Below are positions 8,859-18,299 of a stretch of 64,000 nucleotides of DNA, piece by piece. Position 1 is the stretch's first letter. Every line of letters begins with the position of its first letter. Position numbers and translations under genes: made by a program. The stretch covers positions 1 through 64,000 of the forward strand of contig JBGMEA010000019.1 of NCBI GenBank assembly GCA_041447245.1, written 5' to 3'. The notes beneath the pieces are model-generated. The model made no database searches. It was not told where the DNA came from and saw nothing but the letters and a program-made list of their open reading frames with translations. This DNA is from JBGMEA01 sp041447245. GTDB taxonomy: Bacteria; Bacillota; Clostridia; Eubacteriales; Anaerofustaceae.

Positions 8859-8926
8859 AAAGTTATCTATACTATATTATATAGATCGCACCGGATTCAA
8901 CCGGAGAAAAATAAGAGGCTTCCGAT

Positions 8927-9247
8927 ATGAACGAAGATGTCAACCTTTACGTCAAAAAACTGATTGAACTGGACACAAGCATGCAGACCTACAGAAAAAG
9001 CGCGCAGGATGATGTTCAGCGATACAAAGAACGCAACGAACAAAAGCTGGCGCTGCTCAACGCACATTTGAAGGAAGCACAGAACGAGAGCGACCAGATC
9101 AAGACAAAGCGCCTTGCCGAAACGCAGACTCTGATTCAGGAAAAGAATGAGAAACTGCAGAAAAAATTGGACGATGCGCAGGAAAAATTTGATCAAAATA
9201 AGGACTCGGTGATCAGCGATATTTTTAACGAGCTGTTTGCGGAGTAA
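8927..9247 (+). CDS. V-type ATPase subunit G/H-like peripheral stalk protein
   Basis: A 106-residue, highly charged, almost wholly helical protein rich in Lys, Glu, Gln and Asp with heptad-like spacing, as expected for the G/H (NtpF-like) stalk subunit that pairs with subunit E. Sequence similarity in this family is weak, so the call rests on the coiled-coil character, size and position as first gene of the ATPase operon. An AGAGG site lies upstream of the ATG. Confidence 0.8.
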   Translation: MNEDVNLYVKKLIELDTSMQTYRKSAQDDVQRYKERNEQKLALLNAHLKEAQNESDQIKTKRLAETQTLIQEKNEKLQKKLDDAQEKFDQNKDSVISDIFNELFAE

Positions 9248-9261
9248 TCCGGAGTATATTC

Positions 9262-10329
9262 ATGAGCAATGCGAAATATGCAGCAATCAATACAAAACTT
9301 CGCGGCATGGAAGCAAAATTCCTGAACAACCGTGATTATGAGAGCCTGCTGGAAAAAACCGATGTCAAAGAAGTGGCGTCTTATCTGAAAACAACTCAGG
9401 CGTACGGCCGTATTTTGCAGGGTGTTGACATTGAAACGGTCAACCGCAACGATTTGGAACATACGCTGAAAAAGAGCATGATTGAAGATGTGGATCGCAT
9501 CGTTAAATATTTCAGCGGCAACGATAAGAAATTTGTCCATTCGCTGTATTCCAAATTCGAAATCAATGACATGAAACAGTTGGCAAGAAGACTCTCCAAT
9601 GCCATTCCGAAATCACTGATCTATGACAATAAAGAGCTGAATCTCGAATTTATCGGAAAATTCAGCGGAGTTTCACCCGAAAAAGTAAAGGAAGCGGCTC
9701 AGATTTCGGAGTTGATCGAAGCATATGACAATACGGTATTCTACAAATATTTAAAGCCGATTGTTTTGTCTGACAATCCGAATAATCTGTTTCGGTTCGA
9801 AACCGTACTAGATCTTGCCTATTACAGCATTCTGCGCCATGAAAGCGAAAAACTGGATGCGACCAATCAACGGCTGATCAAAATGACAGTCGGAACCATC
9901 GGAGATCTTCTGAACCTGCAATGGATCTACCGCGGTATGAGTTTTTATAATTTTATGCCTGCCGAACTGTTCAACTACACCGTAGATGCCGGGTATCGGT
10001 TTTCAAAACAGAAATTGCGCGATCTGTGTTATATGGAAAGCGTCGAGCAATTGCAGGAAAGTATCCGTCATACAAAATACGCTTTTTTGATCAAAAACAA
10101 TGACACCACCGATTCTTTTATGGAACGAAGATTGGAACGCTATATCTATTTCTTTTTGAGAAAAATCCGTATCGCCAATCCGATGTCCATCATTGAAGCG
10201 TTTTCTCATATTATCTACATCGAATATCAGGTGCGCGACATCATTACGCTGATCGAGATTATCAAGTATCACCTCTCACCCGAAGAAGCACAGGGGTATC
10301 TCATAAAATATATAGCAGAAAGGGCGTGA
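9262..10329 (+). CDS. ntpC: V-type ATPase subunit C
   Basis: The 355-residue helical protein has the family's typical start (AAINTKLRGMEAKFL), three repeated helical units and length. Subunit C (subunit d in eukaryotes) sits on the membrane rotor and couples the central stalk to the proteolipid ring. A CCGGAG site precedes the ATG, and the gene lies 15 bases after its neighbour. The next gene begins four bases after the stop, which suggests coupled translation. Confidence 0.93.
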   Translation: MSNAKYAAINTKLRGMEAKFLNNRDYESLLEKTDVKEVASYLKTTQAYGRILQGVDIETVNRNDLEHTLKKSMIEDVDRIVKYFSGNDKKFVHSLYSKFEINDMKQLARRLSNAIPKSLIYDNKELNLEFIGKFSGVSPEKVKEAAQISELIEAYDNTVFYKYLKPIVLSDNPNNLFRFETVLDLAYYSILRHESEKLDATNQRLIKMTVGTIGDLLNLQWIYRGMSFYNFMPAELFNYTVDAGYRFSKQKLRDLCYMESVEQLQESIRHTKYAFLIKNNDTTDSFMERRLERYIYFFLRKIRIANPMSIIEAFSHIIYIEYQVRDIITLIEIIKYHLSPEEAQGYLIKYIAERA

Positions 10330-10333
10330 GCAA

Positions 10334-12307
10334 GTGTCAATCGAAACAATGCAGTTGGTTCAGATTGTGGGCAAAAAACATCTGATGAACAAAGTTATCC
10401 GCGCTGCCGTCATCAATGGCAACACCCACTTTATCGATGCAATCGACGAAATAAACACAAACAAGGTAAAAATCGAAGATTACAGCGCAGGCATCGATTC
10501 ATTGATTGAACAGCGCATGCTGAAGCGTTACGGCGAGCACACCAGCTACACGGACGACGAAGAGCTGATCAAAAGTCTAACCAATATGTTCCTGATCGAA
10601 AATAAAATTTACGATCAATATTTGGGATATGATTACAATTACGAAAAAATCATCGGCAGATTGAAATTCGCCAAGACAACGGTTCAGCCAGTTTTCGCCA
10701 GAGCCGATGCAGTGGAAAAGAACATTTCAGAAAAGAAACAGCAGATCGAAAGCCTGAAATATCTGACTTCTCTTAACTCGGAAATTGACGGTCTTTTGAA
10801 CATGAACGAAATCATAATCGACGTGATTATTATCTCCAGAGAAAACTACAAAAAACTGAAAGTCAATTATGAAAATATCCCGGCCATCGTGTTGCATATC
10901 AGCGACGAAAAAGACAATGTCGTATTGATGACCGCTACGGTAGCTTCTCTCAGAGAAGAATATCTGCGAGTGTTTGAATCATTGAATTATACGAAAGTAT
11001 ATATTCCGACAGGATATTCCGGAAGTGCCTCTCAGGTGATTCAGACAATCAACGAAGAGATCGCGACACTCGAAGGCGAATTGGATGAAATCCGAAATTC
11101 GATCAAAGGATTTTACGACAACTACGGCGATCTGATCCGTCAGGCTGTTACGGTGATCGAAATCGAAAAAGAATCCGAAACGGTTCGCTCCCTCTCCGCC
11201 GTCGGCAGAAACCTGTTCTGCCTGTTCGGCTTTATTCCGAAATCAAAAGCCAATGAGCTGCAAACATCCATCAGTTCCTCCTTCGGCATCGAAGTGACAC
11301 TGACTCTTGAAGATGTGCAGGATCGCAAGTCGGGAGCAAAACCGCCCACAAAAGTACGGACGACAAAACTCTGCAAGCCGTTCGGATTTATGATCCGAAT
11401 GTACGGGACTCCGTCCTATGACGAACTCGACCCTACTCCTTTTTTTGCAATCAGCTACATGTTCCTGTTCGGCGCAATGTTCGGAGATTTGGGACAGGGA
11501 CTGATCATCATACTTGCCGGTCTGTTTGTAAAATACAAAATGAAAACGGATGAGTTTGGGGGCATCCTCATGCGCCTGGGATTCAGCGCCTGCGTTTTCG
11601 GCATTTTGTACGGCAGTTTTTTCGGAGAAGAAACGATTATTCCGGCGCTTCTGATACGCCCGATGGAAAATATATTAACGATTCTTGTTTATGCCATTAT
11701 CCTGGGATTTATCCTGTTGACGATTGCCTATGTGTACGGAATGATGAACTTTATCCGCCGCAAAGATACGGAAGAAGCATTGTTCAGCAAAGAAGGTTTG
11801 GCAGGATTCCTGTTTTTCCTGACATTCGCGCTGATGGCTGCAAATCTGGCTGTCAAATTCACCAGCATTCCGACTTATGTTTTTCTGATCGTACTTGCGG
11901 TACTCCTATTGGTTACGGTGTTCAAACAACCGTTGGGAAATTTGTTGACGCATAAGGACGAACTGTACAACGAAAAAAAATCCGATTATTATTTGGAAGC
12001 GGGTTTCGGAAGCATCGAAACAATTTTATCGGTCGTATCCAACCTGATTTCCTTTATCAGAGTCGGCGCTTTTGCATTGAACCATGTCGGCTTCTTTATG
12101 GCATTTGCGGCGATTGCTCAAATGTTCTCCACACGGTTCGGCAGCATCACCATGTTGGTAATCGGAAATGTTGTAATCATCGGGTTGGAAGGATTGATCG
12201 TCTTCATTCAAAGCATGCGTTTGGAATATTATGAATTGTTCAGCAAATATTACACAGGGGAAGGCATCGAGTACGAACCTGTCAGAATACACAGAGAATT
12301 AAACTAA
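10334..12307 (+). CDS. ntpI: V-type ATPase subunit I (a subunit, ion channel)
   Basis: The 657-residue protein has an N-terminal cytoplasmic half (about 1-340) with helical arms and a C-terminal half with about seven membrane segments containing the conserved ISYMFLFGAMFGDLGQG and the channel helix region SVVSNLISFIRVGAFALNH, whose Arg faces the ring carboxylate. It forms the ion half-channels and the stator. The start is GTG at 10334, five bases past the ntpC stop, with AAAGGG upstream. Confidence 0.95.
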   Translation: MSIETMQLVQIVGKKHLMNKVIRAAVINGNTHFIDAIDEINTNKVKIEDYSAGIDSLIEQRMLKRYGEHTSYTDDEELIKSLTNMFLIENKIYDQYLGYDYNYEKIIGRLKFAKTTVQPVFARADAVEKNISEKKQQIESLKYLTSLNSEIDGLLNMNEIIIDVIIISRENYKKLKVNYENIPAIVLHISDEKDNVVLMTATVASLREEYLRVFESLNYTKVYIPTGYSGSASQVIQTINEEIATLEGELDEIRNSIKGFYDNYGDLIRQAVTVIEIEKESETVRSLSAVGRNLFCLFGFIPKSKANELQTSISSSFGIEVTLTLEDVQDRKSGAKPPTKVRTTKLCKPFGFMIRMYGTPSYDELDPTPFFAISYMFLFGAMFGDLGQGLIIILAGLFVKYKMKTDEFGGILMRLGFSACVFGILYGSFFGEETIIPALLIRPMENILTILVYAIILGFILLTIAYVYGMMNFIRRKDTEEALFSKEGLAGFLFFLTFALMAANLAVKFTSIPTYVFLIVLAVLLLVTVFKQPLGNLLTHKDELYNEKKSDYYLEAGFGSIETILSVVSNLISFIRVGAFALNHVGFFMAFAAIAQMFSTRFGSITMLVIGNVVIIGLEGLIVFIQSMRLEYYELFSKYYTGEGIEYEPVRIHRELN

Positions 12308-12322
12308 CGGAGGAAATAAACC

Positions 12323-12745
12323 ATGTATCATTTTATTATTACTTTTGCATTCATCGTCGTGTTGGCGACCGTCGGTTCCGGTATCCTAATGATCAAATCA
12401 CCGGCAGGAATCAAACTTCCCTCGGGTAAAACACTCACTTACACCAGCGTTGCAATGAGCATGATTCTGCTTGCAATGTTTATCGTTACGTTTGCTCCCG
12501 GTGCGGTCAAAGCGGCAACGGATATCGGTTCGGGAAACGGGCTTGCTTACATCGCAGCAGGGATATCCACAGGACTCGCCTGCCTCGGTGCAGGGTTTGC
12601 TGTTGCCAGCGTCGGAGCTGCGGCGCTCGGTGCATTGACGGAAGATCCGAAAATAATGGGCAAAACGCTCATCTTTGTCGGCTTGGCCGAAGGGATTGCC
12701 ATTTACGGATTGATTATCTCGATTATGATCATTACGGCTCTTTAA
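12323..12745 (+). CDS. ntpK: V-type ATPase proteolipid subunit K (rotor ring)
   Basis: A 140-residue, four-helix (double-hairpin) proteolipid. The C-terminal hairpin carries the ion-binding Glu123 in FVGLAEGIAIYGL; the N-terminal hairpin has no membrane carboxylate, as in Enterococcus NtpK. By manual alignment the place of the Na+ ligand Gln110 of E. hirae NtpK is Val94, which argues for H+ rather than Na+ transport, though this is inference. CGGAGG lies seven or so bases before the ATG. Confidence 0.95.
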   Translation: MYHFIITFAFIVVLATVGSGILMIKSPAGIKLPSGKTLTYTSVAMSMILLAMFIVTFAPGAVKAATDIGSGNGLAYIAAGISTGLACLGAGFAVASVGAAALGALTEDPKIMGKTLIFVGLAEGIAIYGLIISIMIITAL

Positions 12746-12790
12746 TCAATCAGCAAAACGAAAATGAGAACAAACGGCGGAAACGATATT

Positions 12791-13099
12791 ATGAAATTTT
12801 TTCTGATCAGCGACAAAATTGATACGTTAACGGGTATGCGCCTTGCAGGAATCAACGGGATTTTTATCAATGAAAAAAAAGCATTGCAGGAAGCACTGAA
12901 GAACGCGGTGAAAGATCCCGAAATCGGCATTATTTTGTTGACCGAAAATTTGAGCTTTCTCATACCGGAAGAAATCCATAATATCCGCGTCGATAAGCAT
13001 ATGCCGATTATCACGATTATTCCCGACCGGCACGGATCAAAACGACCGGAGGATTATATCACGAACTATATCAAAGAATCGATCGGCATTAAAATCTGA
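12791..13099 (+). CDS. ntpG: V-type ATPase subunit F
   Basis: Starting at the ATG at 12791 (GGCGGA upstream) gives 102 residues with the normal family beginning MKFFLISDKIDTLTGMRLAGI; an in-frame ATG at 12764 would add nine unlikely residues. The fold is a small alpha/beta domain with GIILLTENL and ITIIPDRHGSKRPEDYI. Subunit F is part of the central stalk with subunit D. Confidence 0.93.
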   Translation: MKFFLISDKIDTLTGMRLAGINGIFINEKKALQEALKNAVKDPEIGIILLTENLSFLIPEEIHNIRVDKHMPIITIIPDRHGSKRPEDYITNYIKESIGIKI

Positions 13100-13107
13100 G
13101 GTGACAC

Positions 13108-13746
13108 ATGGCTGTAACGATTGATGATAAATTAAAAATGTTTCAAAGCCTGTTGATGGAGAACATCAATGCGGAAAACGAGCAAGTGATTACCAAACTT
13201 TCCAAAGAGTATGATCAGGAGCTTGCTTCTTCGCAAAACAAAATCAACCAACAGGCCGACCGCATTCTCAGGGATGCGGAAATCACATCAAAAACGGAGT
13301 CGAACAATCAAATCCAGAAATCCGTTTCGGAACGCAACAAGCAGGTTTTGTTTGCAAGAAAACAATATACGGAAGAATTGTTTTCACTGCTCCGCGAAAA
13401 GGTGACAAATATGCCGAAAGAAAAAACCGTGCACTATCTGAAAAGAAGTCTGACGGAAATCGAGCGCATGTTTGATCAAAACCACATTTTGCTGAAAGTG
13501 GAAGCAAAAGACATACCGGTCGCAAAAGAGCTGTTGGAACAAATGAAGCAAGACGGTACACTGAAAAAAGACTATGAACTGCAGTCAGCCAATCTGGGCG
13601 GCTTGGGGGGCATCGTGGGCGAAGACCCTTCCTCCACCCTCCGCGCCGATTTTTCCATCAGTTCCTATTTGGAAGATCAAAAAGAATGGATCGGCCGCAG
13701 AATACAAAACAAACTGAGCGAGGTGATGGGCATTGAGCTTGAATGA
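13108..13746 (+). CDS. ntpE: V-type ATPase subunit E (peripheral stalk)
   Basis: The 212-residue protein has a long N-terminal coiled coil (about 10-105) and a C-terminal globular domain with GGLGGIVGEDPSSTLRADFS, the pattern of subunit E. It links the catalytic head to the stator. A GAGGTGA site precedes the ATG. Its 3' end overlaps the start of subunit A by 14 bases. Confidence 0.92.
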   Translation: MAVTIDDKLKMFQSLLMENINAENEQVITKLSKEYDQELASSQNKINQQADRILRDAEITSKTESNNQIQKSVSERNKQVLFARKQYTEELFSLLREKVTNMPKEKTVHYLKRSLTEIERMFDQNHILLKVEAKDIPVAKELLEQMKQDGTLKKDYELQSANLGGLGGIVGEDPSSTLRADFSISSYLEDQKEWIGRRIQNKLSEVMGIELE

Positions 13747-15529
13747 GAAACAAAACGCAAAAATCATCTATGTCAACGGTTCGGTTTTGCGTGCCGAGCA
13801 CGCGACTGGGCTTCAGGTTCGTGAAATGGTGACCGTCGGAAGCAAAAATCTCATCGGCGAAGTTATCTCTGTAGATGGCGATATCGCAACGCTGCAAGTA
13901 TATGAAGAAACAACCGGGCTGAAATGGGGCGAAGACGTAAAGTCTACGGGCAAGCCTCTTTCGGTTCGCTTGGGTCCCGGCATTATCGGCGGAATATTTG
14001 ACGGAATCGAACGTCCCCTGACACGCATTCTGGCAGACAGCAAAAGCTCGTTTATCCCGGAAGGGATCGGATTGATTTCCTTGGATATGGAAAAACTGTG
14101 GGATGTTGAAATCACAGTCAAACCGGGAGATTTTCTGATGCCGGGTACTTGTTATGCAACCACACAGGAATCCGCACAGATTTTGCACAGGCTTCTGGTT
14201 CCGCCCGCACTGAGCGGTGAAGTGCTCAGCGTGAAGGAAAACGGATCTTATAATCTAGAAACCGAAATCGTAACGATTCAGACGGAATCGGGCACGGTCG
14301 GATTGAAATTATATCAGGACTGGCCGATCAGAGATCCGAGACCAAGCAGAACAAGAAACCCCATCACGAAACCTCTGGTAACGGGGCAACGAATCATCGA
14401 CACGTTCTTCCCTCTTGCCAAAGGTGGCACCTGTGCCATCCCGGGAGGATTCGGAACAGGGAAAACCATCACACAACACCAGATCGCAAAATGGAGCGAC
14501 GCGGATCTGATCGTTTATATCGGATGCGGTGAACGAGGAAACGAAATCACGGAAGTGCTCGAAGATTTCCCCGGAATCATTGACCCGAGAAGCGGCGAAT
14601 CCATTATGGAACGAACCATTCTGATCGCCAATACATCCAACATGCCAGTTGCAGCCCGCGAAGCCTCGATTTATACGGGAATCACCATTGCGGAATATTA
14701 CCGCGATATGGGCTACAGCATTGCAATTATGGCAGATTCCACTTCCAGATGGGCGGAAGCGCTTCGTGAAATCTCGGGACGATTGGAAGAAATGCCGGCC
14801 GAAGAAGGCTATCCTGCCTATCTGCCTTCCCGACTCGCCCAGTTCTATGAACGGGCTGCAGACGTCACGACACTTGAAGGGAAAGAAGGCACCATCACCA
14901 TCATCGGTGCAGTTTCCCCCGCCGGCGGAGATATGTCCGAACCGGTCACCATGAGCACAAAACGAGTGGTCAATACCTTCCTCGCGTTGGATAAGAATCT
15001 GGCTTATGCCCGACATTATCCGGCAATCAACTGGCTGAATTCCTACAGCGGATATGTAAGCGATCTGCAGGATTGGTATGATTTTAATATTTCGAAAGAA
15101 ATGTTCCCCCTGCGCAACAAATTCATGAGTCTGCTGCAAGAGGAAAATAAATTGAGTGAAATCGTCAAGCTCGTCGGTGAAGATATCCTTCCCGATGACC
15201 AACGGCTGATTCTTGAAATTTCCAAAGTATTCAAAAACGGTTATCTGCAACAGAATGCGTATCATAAAGACGATGCGAGCGTCAGCCTGCAGAAACAGTT
15301 TGAAATGCTGAAAATATTCAATTTGCTTTATGACATGTCGGCGGAAGCGGTGCACAAATCCATTCCTCTGTCCACCGTAAAAAACGATGCATTGTTTTAT
15401 AAAGTATCCATGATGAAATACAACATCCCGGAAAATCAGCCGGAACAGTTTTATGCCCTCACCAGAGAAATCGAAGCATATTACAAACCGCTGATAGCAG
15501 AACGCGAAAAAGAGGAGGCACAGGCATGA
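13733..15529 (+). CDS. ntpA: V-type ATPase catalytic subunit A
   Basis: The 598-residue subunit hydrolyses ATP in the head. It has the long non-homologous insert of A subunits (about 90-215), the P-loop GGFGTGKT (238-245; most relatives have GPFG), the Walker B region IAIMADSTSRWAEALREIS and the conserved GERGNEITEVL. The start is TTG at 13733, inside the ntpE end, with GAGGTGA upstream; no in-frame ATG fits. The stop overlaps the ntpB ATG by four bases. Confidence 0.97.
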   Translation: MSLNEKQNAKIIYVNGSVLRAEHATGLQVREMVTVGSKNLIGEVISVDGDIATLQVYEETTGLKWGEDVKSTGKPLSVRLGPGIIGGIFDGIERPLTRILADSKSSFIPEGIGLISLDMEKLWDVEITVKPGDFLMPGTCYATTQESAQILHRLLVPPALSGEVLSVKENGSYNLETEIVTIQTESGTVGLKLYQDWPIRDPRPSRTRNPITKPLVTGQRIIDTFFPLAKGGTCAIPGGFGTGKTITQHQIAKWSDADLIVYIGCGERGNEITEVLEDFPGIIDPRSGESIMERTILIANTSNMPVAAREASIYTGITIAEYYRDMGYSIAIMADSTSRWAEALREISGRLEEMPAEEGYPAYLPSRLAQFYERAADVTTLEGKEGTITIIGAVSPAGGDMSEPVTMSTKRVVNTFLALDKNLAYARHYPAINWLNSYSGYVSDLQDWYDFNISKEMFPLRNKFMSLLQEENKLSEIVKLVGEDILPDDQRLILEISKVFKNGYLQQNAYHKDDASVSLQKQFEMLKIFNLLYDMSAEAVHKSIPLSTVKNDALFYKVSMMKYNIPENQPEQFYALTREIEAYYKPLIAEREKEEAQA

Positions 15530-16905
15530 ACGGATTGAAGCATCTGAAACTCGATCGCGTGCAGGGGCCTTTGGTCATGCTCAGCGGAGTATCCGGCGTG
15601 GGATACGATGAAGTAGTCAACATCGAGGTCGGAGGCACCTCCCATCGCAAGGGAAAAGTGGTTCAGATCGACCGTGACCGTGTTGTCCTTCAGGTATTTG
15701 AAGGCACACAGGGAATGTCCGTCGATAATTCCAGCGTTTCTTTTACCGGGGAAGCCATGAGAATTTCCGTGGACAAAAGTATGTTCGGCCGCATCTTCAA
15801 CGGAGTCGGCGAATCAATCGACGGGGCGGGATTTTACACCGACCGCAAAGAAGACATCAACGGAAGACCTCTGAATCCGGTCGCCAGAGTCTATCCCAGG
15901 AACTATATTCAAACGGGGATATCCTCCATCGACGGATTGAGCACACTGATCCGCGGACAGAAGCTCCCGATCTTCTCGGGAGACGGAATGCCGCACAATG
16001 AATTGGCGGCTCAGATTATCAAGCAGGCCAAAATTTCCGACGATTCCAACGAAAGCTTCGGCATCGTATTCGGGGCTATGGGCATCAAACACGATGAATA
16101 TGAATTTTTCAAACGGGAATTTGCAAAATCCGGCGTCCAGAATAAAGTTGTGATGTATGTCAATCTGGCAGACGAACCGATCGTGGAACGAATCGCGACT
16201 CCGAGATGCGCACTGACTGCCGCAGAATATTTGGCATACGAAAACGATATGCACATTCTGGTGATCCTGACGAATATTACAAGCTACTGCGAAGCGCTGC
16301 GCGAACTTTCTTCTTCCAAAGAAGAAGTGCCTTCCAGAAAAGGATTTCCGGGATATCTGTATTCCGATCTTGCCAGCCTGTACGAACGCGCGGGCATGGT
16401 GAAAAGCTCTAAAGGAAGCATTACGCAGATCCCGATTCTGACGATGCCGAACGATGATATCACCCACCCGATCGCCGATCTGACCGGGTATATTACGGAA
16501 GGGCAGATCCTTCTTTCACGAGAACTGCATCAGAAAAACATCGAACCTCCGATCAACGTGCTTCCTTCCTTGTCCCGTCTGATGAAGGACGGTATCGGTG
16601 AAGGGTTTACGAGAGAAGATCATCCCGATGTGTCAAATCAGATCTTCTATGCTTATTCCCGTGTCATCGAAGTGCGTGCATTGGCTCAGGTTATCGGAGA
16701 AGATGACCTCTCACCCATTGACAAACTCTATATGCAATTCGGGCGTGATATGGAAGAGCGTTTTCTGAATCAGGGGTTCAACACCAATCGCGATATCAAC
16801 GAAACGCTTGATATTATGTGGGATCTGCTGAAAGTGCTGCCCAGAGAAGAACTGGGACGAATCAAGCCCGAATTGATCGATAAATATCTCGGAGCGCAGA
16901 AATAA
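15526..16905 (+). CDS. ntpB: V-type ATPase regulatory subunit B
   Basis: The 459-residue non-catalytic partner of subunit A. It has the family blocks GRIFNGVGESIDG, FSGDGMPHNELAAQI and TRCALTAAEYLAYE-like ATPRCALTAAEYLA, and lacks a full P-loop as usual. AGAGGAGG lies upstream of the ATG, which overlaps the ntpA stop (ATGA). Its own stop overlaps the ntpD ATG by one base (TAATG). Confidence 0.97.
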   Translation: MNGLKHLKLDRVQGPLVMLSGVSGVGYDEVVNIEVGGTSHRKGKVVQIDRDRVVLQVFEGTQGMSVDNSSVSFTGEAMRISVDKSMFGRIFNGVGESIDGAGFYTDRKEDINGRPLNPVARVYPRNYIQTGISSIDGLSTLIRGQKLPIFSGDGMPHNELAAQIIKQAKISDDSNESFGIVFGAMGIKHDEYEFFKREFAKSGVQNKVVMYVNLADEPIVERIATPRCALTAAEYLAYENDMHILVILTNITSYCEALRELSSSKEEVPSRKGFPGYLYSDLASLYERAGMVKSSKGSITQIPILTMPNDDITHPIADLTGYITEGQILLSRELHQKNIEPPINVLPSLSRLMKDGIGEGFTREDHPDVSNQIFYAYSRVIEVRALAQVIGEDDLSPIDKLYMQFGRDMEERFLNQGFNTNRDINETLDIMWDLLKVLPREELGRIKPELIDKYLGAQK

Positions 16906-17570
16906 TGCAACAATCGATTTCTTTCACAAAAGCGAATCTGATCGCTTCAAAGAACACGCTGGATCTTTCAAAAAAAGGATTCGAGCTGCTCGACAAAAAG
17001 CGCAATGTGCTGATCATTACCATGATGGGCTTTATTGATCGTGCAAAAGAAGTGCAGGAAAAAGTGAAAGACCTCTTTACCGAAGCATATTCCGCGCTGC
17101 AGACCGCAAATCTGACGCTCGGAATCAACACCGTTCAGGAAATTGCATATTGCATTCCGCAAGCGGAACCATACGAAATTACTGACACCTCCGTAATGGG
17201 AGTCCCGATTCCGAAATTGCATTACGAAGTCCAGCCGAAACGCGGATCCTATTCTCTGATGTCAACCAACGCATCTCTCGACATTGCAACGCAGAAATTT
17301 TACGAAGTGAAAGTTTTGCTTTACCAGCTTTCCGAAATCGAAGATTCGGTATACAAGCTTGCAATGGAAATCAAGCGGACGCAAAAAAGGGCAAATGCCC
17401 TGAGCAATATCCAAATTCCGAAATATGAAGAAATCGTCAAACAGATTACGGAAACTCTGGAAGAAAAAGAACGCGAAGAATTTTTCCGTCTGAAAAAAAT
17501 CAAAAAGAAAAACGCCGAACGGGAAAGAGAAGCGCTGCGAAAATCTGCGGCAGATTCACAACTGCAATAA
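16905..17570 (+). CDS. ntpD: V-type ATPase subunit D (central shaft)
   Basis: The 221-residue protein has two long helices, near the N- and C-termini, that form the rotating coiled-coil shaft; TKANLIASKNTLDLSKKGFE and VLLYQLSEIEDSVYKLA-type blocks are typical. It is the last gene of the operon and is followed by a terminator. The Lys/Glu-rich tail is normal for this family. Confidence 0.95.
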   Translation: MQQSISFTKANLIASKNTLDLSKKGFELLDKKRNVLIITMMGFIDRAKEVQEKVKDLFTEAYSALQTANLTLGINTVQEIAYCIPQAEPYEITDTSVMGVPIPKLHYEVQPKRGSYSLMSTNASLDIATQKFYEVKVLLYQLSEIEDSVYKLAMEIKRTQKRANALSNIQIPKYEEIVKQITETLEEKEREEFFRLKKIKKKNAEREREALRKSAADSQLQ

Positions 17571-17583
17571 GCACTCGGACATG

Positions 17584-17615
17584 ATATCCCCGAACTGATA
17601 TTCGGGGATATTTTT
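17584..17615 (+). terminator. Terminator of the V-ATPase operon
   Basis: Arms ATATCCCCGAA (17584-17594) and TTCGGGGATAT (17601-17611) form a strong hairpin followed by TTTTT, 13 bases past the ntpD stop. Confidence 0.93.
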
Positions 17616-17658
17616 GTTGAAACACTCCCTTACCTCTTTTTGATATATTATTTTCCCA

Positions 17659-17690
17659 CAAAAAAAGAACCGTTTAAAAAAGCGGTTCTT
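17659..17690 (-). terminator. Terminator of the CBS-domain gene
   Basis: Arms AAGAACCG (17665-17672) and CGGTTCTT (17683-17690) form a hairpin; the minus strand continues with TTTTTT. It lies 12 bases past the stop codon at 17703. Confidence 0.85.
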
Positions 17691-17702
17691 GGGAAAGAAA
17701 AT

Positions 17703-18188
17703 TCAATCCAAATCGATTTCCGGCTGCTGTGCCAAATATCGGATGATATCCGAACGGGCAATAATTCCGACCAATACATTGTTTTCATCGACAACAGGAA
17801 CACGGTTAATATCTTTCTTTCCGATCATGGCAATTACTTTCGTGCCCGGATCGGAGGCATTCACCGTCAGAACGGATTTGTTCATTACCTGATGAACCTG
17901 TGTGCTATCCAGAATTTCCACTCCTTTTTCCACAGAATTTTTGCTGTCCACTTCCGTGTAAGGGTTGATCCATCCGGATGAACCGATGCCGGAAACAACA
18001 TGAAGTTTCCCGGAAAATTTTACAATATCGCTTTCCGTAATAATTCCGATTACCATTCCTTCATCATTGACAACCGGCAGTCCGCTGATATTTTTTTCGG
18101 CCAATACTTGAATTGCTTTCTTCAACGTATCGTCATATTTTACGCTGATAACCTGTTTTGTCATCATATCCGATGCTGTTCCGATCAT
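17703..18188 (-). CDS. Stand-alone CBS-domain pair protein
   Basis: A 161-residue protein made of two CBS motifs, about 8-62 (ISGLPVVNDEGMVIGIITESDI) split by a linker from about 100-153 (INRVPVVDENNVLVGIIARSDI). Such pairs bind adenosine nucleotides and usually regulate other proteins; the partner is not evident here. GGGAGG precedes the ATG, and it has its own strong promoter and terminator, so it is monocistronic. Confidence 0.9.
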   Translation of the reverse strand: MIGTASDMMTKQVISVKYDDTLKKAIQVLAEKNISGLPVVNDEGMVIGIITESDIVKFSGKLHVVSGIGSSGWINPYTEVDSKNSVEKGVEILDSTQVHQVMNKSVLTVNASDPGTKVIAMIGKKDINRVPVVDENNVLVGIIARSDIIRYLAQQPEIDLD

Positions 18189-18224
18189 GTAAAAACCTCC
18201 CGAATCGTTATTTTGCTTTCTTTC

Positions 18225-18253
18225 ATTATAGCTTCCCTCCTACCATATTTCAA
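18225..18253 (-). promoter_or_regulatory. Sigma-A promoter of the CBS gene
   Basis: TTGAAA (18253-18248), 17-base spacer and a consensus TATAAT (18230-18225) on the minus strand, about 37 bases before the ATG at 18188. Confidence 0.85.
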
Positions 18254-18270
18254 CCGAAGCACCCCATCTC

Positions 18271-18299
18271 AAAAAAATAAAGCCGAATCACGGCTTTAT
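18271..18299 (-). terminator. Terminator of the MBL operon, overlapping the stop codon
   Basis: Arms ATAAAGCCG (18277-18285) and CGGCTTTAT (18291-18299) form a hairpin followed by a T run on the minus strand. The hairpin includes the TAA stop (18296-18298) of the MBL-flavodoxin gene. Confidence 0.85.

Larger units (their letters stand above)
8091..8926. other. Divergent AT-rich control region between hydrogenase and V-ATPase operons
   Basis: This 836-base stretch has no convincing gene; a 61-codon reading on the minus strand at 8408-8593 has no ribosome binding site. It holds a likely hyd promoter (8261-8289), two cre-like boxes (8245-8258, 8437-8450), a perfect dyad (8407-8429) and a possible V-ATPase promoter near 8847-8855. 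The length suggests regulation in both directions. Confidence 0.5.

Noticed and set aside
14309..15355. Open frame of 348 codons on the minus strand
   Set aside because: It is antisense to V-ATPase subunit A and has no domain signature.
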